Below, one piece after another: positions 1-4,557 of a stretch of DNA of 6,801 nucleotides (positions are counted from its first letter, which is position 1; each line of letters starts with the position of its first letter). The stretch lies in assembly GCA_026982835.1 (NCBI GenBank), contig JALSGI010000037.1, positions 1 through 6,801 of the forward strand. Direction: 5' to 3'. The DNA is from Planctomycetota bacterium (lineage in GTDB: Bacteria > Planctomycetota > Planctomycetia > Pirellulales > S012-138). Both the position numbers and the translations under genes were made by a program. The notes beneath the pieces were generated by a model. That model saw only the letters and a program-made list of their open reading frames with translations. It ran no database searches and was not told the origin of the DNA.

Positions 1-42
1 CAAGTTGACGTTTATTCTCACCCCGGTGCGGCAGCACCACCG

Positions 43-70
43 CAAGACCCAAGACCCAAGACTCATGACC
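43..70. repeat. Heptamer tandem repeat, CAAGACY x4
   Basis: Four consecutive seven-base units: CAAGACC (43-49), CAAGACC (50-56), CAAGACT (57-63) and CATGACC (64-70). The last unit has one change. A second array of the same heptamer begins at 160. The function is unknown. Confidence 0.85.
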
Positions 71-130
71 TCCGGTGCGGAAGCTCCGATGCAAGCCGCA
101 GGCCGCACGGCGCAAGCCGATACTGTCTCT

Positions 131-150
131 CCCCCCGCTAACGCGGGGGG
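131..150. repeat. Perfect GC hairpin with TAAC loop
   Basis: CCCCCCGC at 131-138 pairs perfectly with GCGGGGGG at 143-150 around a TAAC loop, giving an eight-base all-GC stem. No T-run follows on either strand, so it is not a textbook intrinsic terminator. From memory, GC palindromes with a CTAACG core recur between genes in planctomycete genomes. That points to a dispersed palindromic repeat, but it is recollection and was not checked. Confidence 0.7.
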
Positions 151-159
151 CTCTTCGCC

Positions 160-180
160 CAAGACCCAAGACTCAAGACC
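160..180. repeat. Heptamer tandem repeat, CAAGACY x3
   Basis: Three consecutive units: CAAGACC (160-166), CAAGACT (167-173) and CAAGACC (174-180). Bases 161-180 match 51-70 at 19 of 20 positions, an offset of 110 bases. The GC hairpin at 131-150 lies between the two arrays. Confidence 0.85.
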
Positions 181-209
181 AACACACTGACGTGCGCACG
201 CTCCGGCTC

Positions 210-249
210 CCCCCAAGCCCCCAAGCCCCCACGCCTCCACGCCTCCAAG
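210..249. repeat. Octamer tandem repeat, CCYCCAMG x5
   Basis: Five uninterrupted eight-base units: CCCCCAAG (210-217), CCCCCAAG (218-225), CCCCCACG (226-233), CCTCCACG (234-241) and CCTCCAAG (242-249). A diverged sixth unit, CCCTCCCG, fills 250-257 and runs into the hairpin after the archease stop. The same family, mostly on the other strand, appears at 2451-2540 on the far side of the symporter-archease pair. Confidence 0.85.
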
Positions 250-250
250 C

Positions 251-266
251 CCTCCCGTGCGGGAGC
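251..266 (-). terminator. Weak hairpin just after archease stop
   Basis: CTCCC at 252-256 and GGGAG at 261-265 pair around GTGC, or as CTCCCG/CGGGAG with a two-base loop. The hairpin begins within two bases of the archease stop codon (TAG, 269-267). The position suits transcript ending or 3' protection, but there is no U-tract on the minus strand, and the sequence also belongs to the recurrent GTGCGG repeat motif. It could be only a repeat. Confidence 0.3.
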
Positions 267-689
267 CTAGATGTCCACGATCACTTCGGCCAGGTAGCCC
301 TCGGGGGTCTGTTGCACCCGCAGGCCGTGGTAGGTGATGGCCTTTACTTCGTGATCCAGCTGATGCCGTCGCGGATCGGCCACCTCCCCCCGGCAGGTGG
401 CCTGCAGGTGGAAAGAGTTCTCCCGCTGTTGCACTTGGACTTCAAAGTGCGCCAGCAGCAGCCGCTTGCTCTCGAAAGCATAAAGCAGCTCGTCCAGCCA
501 GTCGAACAGCAGGAACTCCAGCTGGTCGCTTTCCAGTTCCACGGGGTGTTCTTCCCGGGGCTGTACGTCCTGGAGATTCAGCACGATCATCTGGCACAAG
601 CCACGGCCCGACTCGGCAAACAGCTCCTCCAGCGTACCGGCGCGGACGCGCAGGCCCAGGTCGGCCGTGTGGTCGAACAGCTCGAACAT
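267..689 (-). CDS. Archease (RtcB RNA-ligase activator)
   Basis: A complete 140-residue protein, the usual archease length. Family hallmarks are in order: FDHTADLGL at residues 5-13 with metal-site candidates D6 and D10, the WLDELLY helix (64-70), KAITYHGL (116-123) with the conserved lysine K116, and a C-terminus ending in VDI with D139 just before the last residue. In the known family these acidic residues and the lysine support guanylylation and multiple turnover of the RNA ligase RtcB, which seals tRNA or RNA with 2',3'-cyclic phosphate ends in the cytoplasm. The start at 689 is chosen because homology begins at MFELFDHTAD and AGAGGAAG lies ten bases upstream. A start at 824 would overlap the symporter and add 45 non-homologous residues. 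The gene follows the symporter by 38 bases on the same strand, so co-transcription is likely. RtcB is not in the window. Confidence 0.93.
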   Translation of the reverse strand: MFELFDHTADLGLRVRAGTLEELFAESGRGLCQMIVLNLQDVQPREEHPVELESDQLEFLLFDWLDELLYAFESKRLLLAHFEVQVQQRENSFHLQATCRGEVADPRRHQLDHEVKAITYHGLRVQQTPEGYLAEVIVDI

Positions 690-727
690 GGCGGCAGGGC
701 TTCCTCTGGCCGGGGAATGGAAGCGGT

Positions 728-2329
728 TCAGCTTGCCACGGCCGGGGCCGGCTCGGTGCGGTCGAAGCGGGAAATGACGGCACAGCCGGTGGCGTCGCTC
801 CACACGTTGACCACCGTGCGGCACATGTCCAGCACGCGGTCCACGGCAATGATCAGTCCTTGGGCCTCCAGCGGCAAGCCCACCGCCTGCAAGATCACCA
901 CCATCATCACCAGCCCGGCATGCGGGATGCCCGCTGCCCCGATACTCACCAACAGGGCCGTATAGGCCACCACCACTTGCTGAAACAGCGTCAGCTCGAT
1001 CCCCGACAAGTTGGCGATGAACAGCACGGCGATCACCTCATACAGGGCCGTGCCGTCCATGTTCACCGTGGCCCCCAGCGGCAGCACGAAGGAACAGATG
1101 CGATTGGGCACGCCGGCCCGCTCCTCGGCCGAAGCCATCGTCACCGGCAGCGTGGCATTGCTGCTGGAGGAGCTGAAGGCCATCAGCAACGCGGGGCTGA
1201 GGGCCTGAGCGTAGTGCCAGGGATTGCGTCGGGCCAGCAACCACAGCACCAGCGGCAACACCACCGCGGCGTGGGTGCATAGGGCCAGGAACACTGTGAG
1301 CATATAGACGCCCAACCCGCCGAAGACATTCAGCCCCTGGGTAACCGTCACGTGAAACAACAGGGCGAACACCCCCACCGGGGCCAGGTACAAAATGGCC
1401 AGCGTCATCCGCATCATCACGGTGAACCCGGCCTGGGCGCCGCGTCGGACCGTTTGGGCCACCTCCCCTCCGGCCAGCAGGGCGAATACCCCCACCAGCA
1501 GGCTGAAACTGATAATGGAAAGGAACTGTGCCTGGGCCAAGGCGGCAAAGGGGTTGGTGGGGATGAGCGTTTCGACCTGTTCCCACAAGATCACGTCCAG
1601 CGACTTGCCCGCCTGGAGCAGAAAGTGCTCGTGGCCCTGGGGATCGCCCAGGGCGATTTGGGCGTTTTTTCCCGGGGCGATCAGGTTGGCCCAAAGCAGC
1701 CCCACGCAAATGGCCAAGGCGCTGGTCATCAAGTAGTAGAGGAACGTGCGGAGGAACATGCGTCCCAGCCGGGCCGTTTCGCCCAGGCTCATCACCCCGG
1801 CAATCAGGGAGAACAGCACCAGCGGCACGGAGACCATCCGCAGCATGCGCAAAAACAGCAGTCCCAGCAGCCGCAGCCGGTCGGCCCAACGCCGCGCGGC
1901 GCTGCGGCCATGGCGCACGAACAGGGCGAACAGGTCGGCTCGCCGCGCTTGTAGCTCTTCCAGCGTGCGCACGTGCAGGTATTGGGGCTTGGCCGCGGCT
2001 TGGGGCAGCCGGGGCCAGGGCATGCGGGCCAGGTCGGCATCGGCTGGCAAAAGCCCCACCACCACGCGAAGCACCGCGCCGGGGGTCTGGCCTTGTTCGG
2101 CCTGGGGAGCCCACTGGAGGAGCACCCGCTGCGGCTCGTCGTGGCACCAGAACTTGCCGGCGGGCACCTGGGCCGGCTGGTCCATCCCTAGCACGTGCAA
2201 CACTTGGGCCGGCACGTCCAGGGGCTGCTCCATGCGGTAGGAGCCGGCAAGCCACTTCAGCGCCACGCCCAGCACGACGGCCAGCACCATGCCGATCAAG
2301 ATCTGCCAGTGGATGGCCAGGCGAAACAT
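728..2329 (-). CDS. Dicarboxylate/amino acid:cation symporter (SDF/DAACS family)
   Basis: This 533-residue inner-membrane secondary transporter couples uptake of an acidic substrate to Na+ or H+. The C-terminal core is clear. HP1 carries a serine run (SSSSS, 386-390) followed by NATLP. TM7 has NMDGT (423-427). HP2 has GAAGIPHAG (464-472). TM8 reads DRVLDMCRTVVN (497-508) then VWSD, with D501, R504, T505, N508 and D512 at positions that bind substrate or cation in GltPh. The retained TM8 arginine favours acidic amino acids or dicarboxylates over neutral ones. The usual glycine before the last aspartate is serine here (S511). TM1 is about residues 5-29 and the next membrane segment starts only near 151; the intervening 115 or so residues are soluble and polar, far longer than the normal TM1-TM2 loop, and should face the periplasm. 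The start is supported by AAGGG eight bases upstream. Archease follows in the same direction. The exact substrate cannot be told. Confidence 0.95.
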   Translation of the reverse strand: MFRLAIHWQILIGMVLAVVLGVALKWLAGSYRMEQPLDVPAQVLHVLGMDQPAQVPAGKFWCHDEPQRVLLQWAPQAEQGQTPGAVLRVVVGLLPADADLARMPWPRLPQAAAKPQYLHVRTLEELQARRADLFALFVRHGRSAARRWADRLRLLGLLFLRMLRMVSVPLVLFSLIAGVMSLGETARLGRMFLRTFLYYLMTSALAICVGLLWANLIAPGKNAQIALGDPQGHEHFLLQAGKSLDVILWEQVETLIPTNPFAALAQAQFLSIISFSLLVGVFALLAGGEVAQTVRRGAQAGFTVMMRMTLAILYLAPVGVFALLFHVTVTQGLNVFGGLGVYMLTVFLALCTHAAVVLPLVLWLLARRNPWHYAQALSPALLMAFSSSSSNATLPVTMASAEERAGVPNRICSFVLPLGATVNMDGTALYEVIAVLFIANLSGIELTLFQQVVVAYTALLVSIGAAGIPHAGLVMMVVILQAVGLPLEAQGLIIAVDRVLDMCRTVVNVWSDATGCAVISRFDRTEPAPAVAS

Positions 2330-2372
2330 GCACGCGACCCTTGGCTAGCGAATCGGCAGACAAAGTTTGCCC

Positions 2373-2387
2373 GCAGGGATACCCTGC
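2373..2387. promoter_or_regulatory. Short palindrome in symporter leader
   Basis: GCAGGG (2373-2378) and CCCTGC (2382-2387) form a perfect six-base inverted repeat around ATA, with two further pairs beyond one mismatch. It lies between the candidate symporter -10 and its start codon. It could be an operator half-site pair or a small leader hairpin. Chance is not excluded in GC-rich DNA. Confidence 0.3.
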
Positions 2388-2406
2388 CGGGGAACGGATT
2401 GGGCGG

Positions 2407-2412
2407 ATTGTA
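2407..2412 (-). promoter_or_regulatory. Candidate -10 box of symporter
   Basis: Read on the minus strand, 2412-2407 is TACAAT, five of six matches to TATAAT. No good -35 hexamer is found at 16 to 18 bases, so the call rests on the -10 and on its position, which predicts a leader of about 70 bases. The same hexamer serves as the candidate -10 of the divergent gene. Confidence 0.3.
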
Positions 2413-2450
2413 GCCGAAAACCGGCCGCCGGGCGAGGTGCGCGGCTTTAG

Positions 2451-2540
2451 CTTGGGGAGGGCTTGAAGGGCGTGGAGGCTTGGCGGGCTTGGCGGGACGG
2501 CGAGCCCCACACCTCCACGCCCCCGGTGCGGAAGCTGGCG
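2451..2540. repeat. Second composite repeat patch, CKTGGNGG family
   Basis: The stretch contains CTTGAAGGG (2462-2470), CGTGGAGG (2471-2478) and two adjacent copies of CTTGGCGGG (2479-2487, 2488-2496). These are the reverse-complement family of the octamers at 210-249. GGGCGTGGAGG (2468-2478) and CCTCCACGCCC (2512-2522) form a perfect eleven-base inverted repeat. CCCGGTGCGGAAGC follows at once (2522-2535). The order CCTCCAMG unit then GTGCGGRAGC is the same as at 234-266, so the two loci look like copies of one composite element. Confidence 0.75.
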
Positions 2541-2608
2541 GCTCGCTGGCAAAAACGATAACGAAAACTCGCTTCTTTCCCGCCCGAGTGCCTCTCCCGT
2601 CGCGGGTT

Positions 2609-2638
2609 TTGCCTTCGGCCGGCTGCACCCGGTACAAT
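2609..2638 (+). promoter_or_regulatory. Candidate sigma-70-type promoter of glycosidase-like gene
   Basis: TTGCCT (2609-2614) and TACAAT (2633-2638) are separated by 18 bases, matching the consensus hexamers at four and five of six positions. The start of transcription would fall near 2645, about 57 bases before the chosen start codon. Confidence 0.4.
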
Positions 2639-2645
2639 GGCCGCC

Positions 2646-2664
2646 GGTGAGGTTCGCTTTCACC
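2646..2664 (+). other. Possible 5' leader stem-loop
   Basis: GGTGA (2646-2650) pairs with TCACC (2660-2664), and two G-U pairs can lengthen the stem around a TTCGC loop. It would begin almost at the predicted transcript start and end 23 bases before the ribosome binding site, so it would not mask it. Stabilising the transcript is possible but unproven. Confidence 0.25.
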
Positions 2665-2687
2665 TGCCAGTTGCATTCCTTCTGACC

Positions 2688-2693
2688 GGAGAG
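2688..2693 (+). promoter_or_regulatory. Ribosome binding site that fixes the GTG start
   Basis: GGAGAG ends eight bases before GTG at 2702 but only two bases before the in-frame GTG at 2696. The spacing selects 2702 as the start. Confidence 0.6.
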
Positions 2694-2701
2694 CTGTGCT
2701 C

Positions 2702-3640
2702 GTGAAGTGGTTCTTGCAAACATCGGCTTATCTTGTCGTGGTGGTGCTTTTGGTCGGCTGGAGTGACCGGGCCCCGGCCCAATCCAACGCCCAAGAGCTC
2801 TTTTCCCCGGAGCTGGTCCGGTTCACCCCCTACCGGCACAACCCGGTGTTCACCGCCACGGGGCCTGGGCACTGGGACGTGCGCATCCGCGAACGCGGCT
2901 GGATCCTTCGCCAGGGAAACATCTACCACCTGTGGTTCACCGGCTACGACGGCACCCGGCCGGGCCGAAAGATGCTCGGCTACGCCATCAGCACCGACGG
3001 GCTGCACTGGACCCGGTTTCCCGATAACCCCACCTATTCCCAGCACTGGGTCGAGGACATGATGGTCGTCCACCACCAGGGCACCTTTTACATGGTGGCC
3101 GAAGGGCTGAACGATCGGGCGCAACTTTTGCGTTCCCGGGACGGAATCCACTGGGAGCGGCTGGGCCGGCTGGACGTGCGTCTGCGCGGCGGTAAGCCGA
3201 TCCCCCCGGGGCCCTACGGCACGCCCGTGCTCTGGCGGGAAAAGGACCGCTGGTACCTCTTCTACGAGCGGCGCGACCTGGGAGTGTGGCTGGCTACCAG
3301 CCGCGATATGAAAGTGTGGACCAACGTGCAGGATGAGCCGGTGCTTAAGCCCGGTCCGGCCGAACACGAAGCCCGCCTGATCGCCCTGAACCAGATCATC
3401 AAGTACCGCGGCCGCTACTACGCCTACTACCACGGTCGGGGCCGGGAGCCCCAGTGGTGCACCTGCGTGGCCACCAGCACCGACCTGCGGCACTGGGTCA
3501 AATACCCGGGCAACCCGCTGCTGCCGCTGCAGGAGAACAAATCCAGCGGCATCCTGGTGTACGATGGGCGGCAGTTTCGCCTCTACACGATGCACGACCA
3601 GGTGCACGTGCACTTTGGCCCCCCGTGCCCAGGGCCGTAG
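2702..3640 (+). CDS. Secreted beta-propeller glycosidase-like protein (GH43/GH32-type fold)
   Basis: This 312-residue protein starts at GTG. It has an export signal: a short positive start, a hydrophobic core at about residues 8-20 (LVVVVLLVGW) and a likely signal peptidase I cut after APA (24-26). The mature part repeats a blade motif of the S-x-D-x-x-x-W type: STDGLHW (97-103), SRDGIHW (145-151), SRDMKVW (200-206) and STDLRHW (259-265). Such repeats typify five-bladed propellers of the GH43/GH32/GH62/GH117 kind and GH130 relatives. Acidic candidates include D59 (HWDVR), E118/D119 (VEDMM), E134, E189 (FYERR) and E223 (EHEAR); I cannot assign the catalytic set or the CAZy family. It probably cleaves or binds a polysaccharide outside the cytoplasm. 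It stands alone between its own promoter and the tRNA, with no transporter or regulator of sugar use nearby. It could also be a non-catalytic propeller. Confidence 0.8.
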   Translation: MKWFLQTSAYLVVVVLLVGWSDRAPAQSNAQELFSPELVRFTPYRHNPVFTATGPGHWDVRIRERGWILRQGNIYHLWFTGYDGTRPGRKMLGYAISTDGLHWTRFPDNPTYSQHWVEDMMVVHHQGTFYMVAEGLNDRAQLLRSRDGIHWERLGRLDVRLRGGKPIPPGPYGTPVLWREKDRWYLFYERRDLGVWLATSRDMKVWTNVQDEPVLKPGPAEHEARLIALNQIIKYRGRYYAYYHGRGREPQWCTCVATSTDLRHWVKYPGNPLLPLQENKSSGILVYDGRQFRLYTMHDQVHVHFGPPCPGP

Positions 3641-3687
3641 TGGGTGCTCTAGCCGGCGGGCGAGGACGAAAAATCGCTGCTTCCCCC

Positions 3688-3715
3688 GTGACAGCCAGGT
3701 CGAAAGGAATAAAAT
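3688..3715 (+). promoter_or_regulatory. Promoter of tRNA-Val
   Basis: GTGACA (3688-3693) and TAAAAT (3710-3715), each five of six to consensus, are separated by 16 bases in an AT-rich patch that stands out from its surroundings. Transcription would start near 3722, giving a leader of about 29 bases before the mature tRNA. Confidence 0.55.
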
Positions 3716-3750
3716 AAACGTGGCTGGCTTCATGAGAGCCCGCCGTTTCA

Positions 3751-3824
3751 GGGCGGCTAGCTCAGTTGGTTAGAGCGCCATCCTCACACGGTGGAGGTCA
3801 CAGGTTCGAGTCCTGTGCCGCCCA
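3751..3824 (+). tRNA. tRNA-Val (anticodon CAC)
   Basis: A complete 74-base cloverleaf that decodes GUG. The acceptor stem is GGGCGGC (3751-3757) with GCCGCCC (3817-3823) and discriminator A at 3824. The D stem is GCTC/GAGC with loop AGTTGGTTA. The anticodon stem is CCATC/GGTGG with one G-U pair and loop CTCACAC, placing anticodon CAC at 3785-3787. The variable loop is AGGTC, and the T arm is ACAGG/CCTGT with loop TTCGAGT. The 3' CCA is not encoded (ACT follows), so it must be added after transcription. The 3' half is overlapped on the opposite strand by the integrase remnant, and the 3' end is the probable attachment core of an integrated element. Confidence 0.97.
3803..3824 (+). other. Putative attachment core in tRNA-Val 3' end
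   Basis: The T loop to the discriminator base is the usual crossover zone of integrases that target tRNA 3' ends. The integrase remnant directly abuts and overlaps it. No second copy of this stretch occurs in the window, so the partner att site lies beyond the window or is lost. The exact core limits cannot be seen. Confidence 0.4.
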
Positions 3825-3831
3825 ACTCCTT

Positions 3832-3854
3832 AAGTCCTTGTGATTCCAAGACTT
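3832..3854 (+). terminator. Imperfect hairpin after tRNA-Val
   Basis: AAGT (3832-3835) and CTTG (3837-3840) pair with CAAG (3847-3850) and ACTT (3851-3854) around loop TGATTC, leaving one bulged C. It begins eight bases after the tRNA. There is no U-tract, so it may aid 3' processing or be chance. It also lies inside the integrase remnant. Confidence 0.25.
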
Positions 3855-4335
3855 GCGACAAGGTTCCGCCAGGTTCCAGGTTAGGGCAGTCCCCCCCGGA
3901 AGGCACTTCCACGCGGTTCTGCCCTGTTCTGGGAAATGGTGCAGCAGTTTGCAGCGGCTGCTGCACGGGGGCCGTGGGATGCAAGGGGCCGGTGGGTTGC
4001 TGGGTGGCCCGGTGGTAGTGTTCGTCGTGGATTTGCAGATAGTGCTCGCGGGCCACGGGTTCGGAGTTGCCCAGCCAGCGGCAGACCACGTGGGCGGGGA
4101 AGTGTTCGGCCAGTTCGGTTTCGCGGCTGCTGCGTAGGTTCTGCCAGAGCTTGGGCCAGGGTTCCAGCCCGGCGCGGCGGATAATCTTGGCAAACTGGGT
4201 GCGCAGGTTGGCCGTGTGGAAACCCTCTTGTTGGTAGTTTTCGGCCAGGTGCTTGTAGCGCCACACCAGGTGCGTTTCCCCGGGGGGCATCGCTTCCAGC
4301 ACGTCCAGCACTGGGTGACTCTCTGTAGGCCTCAC

Positions 4336-4557
4336 GCCTCACCGTGCTAGACCTGGGAAGTATTTCCGATAGGCTTTGGGATAGCCCCGGCTTCGTGGTC
4401 CACCACCGCTTCCCGTGGGGACCAGGAACTTCGGCATGGAGAGGGGGGAGCACTCTGAGGGAGAGCGGGTCGCAGCCGACTGGGCTTGCTTCCTTGCAAT
4501 CCCTGCGGCGTGGAGCTATCCCGGCGCAGAAAAAACCACCAGCTAGGAGCCCCAACC
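4336..4557. other. Gene-free stretch between integrase scar and ATPase
   Basis: No gene is supported here. The left end is the break where integrase similarity stops. A six-base inverted repeat, TGGTCC (4396-4401) with GGACCA (4419-4424), might be an operator, but nothing resembling a CopY or CueR site is evident. The right end carries the ATPase promoter candidate and its ribosome binding site. Two minus-strand frames stay open here but resemble nothing. Confidence 0.6.
4494..4522 (+). promoter_or_regulatory. Weak promoter candidate of the ATPase
   Basis: TTGCAA (4494-4499) resembles a -35 box. With a 17-base spacer the -10 would be TATCCC (4517-4522), only three of six to consensus. Weak -10 boxes suit activator-dependent metal promoters, but no activator dyad was recognised. 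Confidence 0.22.

Larger units (their letters stand above)
1..266. other. Gene-free, repeat-rich intergenic region
   Basis: No credible gene lies here. The only open frames read through tandem repeats and give low-complexity peptides rich in R, P, Q and T. The stretch holds a five-base-stem hairpin (GGTGC at 25-29, GCACC at 34-38), two heptamer arrays (43-70 and 160-180), a strong GC hairpin (131-150), a perfect ten-base palindrome CGTGCGCACG (191-200), an octamer array (210-249) and a hairpin just past the archease stop codon (251-266). The motif CCGGTGCGG followed by AAGC or CAGC occurs at 23-35 and 72-84, with a relative at 254-266. The region looks like dispersed intergenic repeat material rather than decayed coding sequence. 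Confidence 0.75.
2330..2701. other. Divergent intergenic region, symporter / glycosidase-like gene
   Basis: No gene is seen in these 372 bases. In order they hold the symporter leader with a small palindrome (2373-2387), a TACAAT candidate -10 for the symporter (2412-2407), the repeat patch (2451-2540), an A-rich stretch (about 2549-2567), a plus-strand promoter candidate (2609-2638), a possible leader stem-loop (2646-2664) and the ribosome binding site of the glycosidase-like gene. Open frames on the minus strand through here are arginine-, proline- and glycine-rich and repeat-derived. Confidence 0.7.
3784..4335 (-). pseudogene. Tyrosine recombinase (integrase), C-terminal remnant at tRNA-Val
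   Basis: An open frame of 183 codons encodes only the C-terminal part of a tyrosine recombinase. Visible are ANLRTQFAKIIRRAGL (42-57), the second-arginine box QNLRSSRETEL (65-75) with R68, HVVCRWLGNS (82-91) and the probable nucleophile Y99 in REHYLQ. The SAM-like N-terminal domain, the first catalytic arginine and most of the central lysine region are missing. A full member would be about twice this length. An in-frame TGA at 4341-4339 lies just upstream of the first possible start (GTG, 4335), and the other two minus-strand frames up to 4560 show no integrase-like sequence, so this is a truncated remnant. The last 13 codons are antisense to the tRNA (GGTGLEPVT comes from the acceptor and T arm), and the TGA stop (3786-3784) lies in the anticodon loop. 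A known but less likely alternative is a short expressed protein. Confidence 0.85.

Noticed and set aside
43..249. CRISPR array
   Set aside because: The repeats are seven or eight bases long and directly tandem, with no spacers of uniform length and no cas genes in the window.
690..824. N-terminal extension of archease by 45 residues
   Set aside because: It would overlap the symporter by 97 bases and precede the conserved family start. A ribosome binding site fits the ATG at 689.
75..965. Plus-strand open frame of 296 codons
   Set aside because: It starts in tandem repeats and continues antisense to archease and the symporter C-terminus, both of which have clear family motifs.
2696..2698. 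GTG at 2696 as start of the glycosidase-like gene
   Set aside because: The GGAGAG site would be only two bases away; the GTG at 2702 gives eight.
1038..2723. Minus-strand open frame of 561 codons overlapping the symporter and intergenic region
   Set aside because: It is another frame of the symporter strand. Its product is arginine-, glycine- and proline-rich, runs through the repeat patch and shows no membrane pattern.
2660..3733. Minus-strand open frame of 357 codons
   Set aside because: It is antisense to the glycosidase-like gene, which has a signal peptide and blade motifs. The antisense product has no recognisable domain.
3825..3827. Encoded CCA end of tRNA-Val
   Set aside because: The bases after the discriminator A are ACT.
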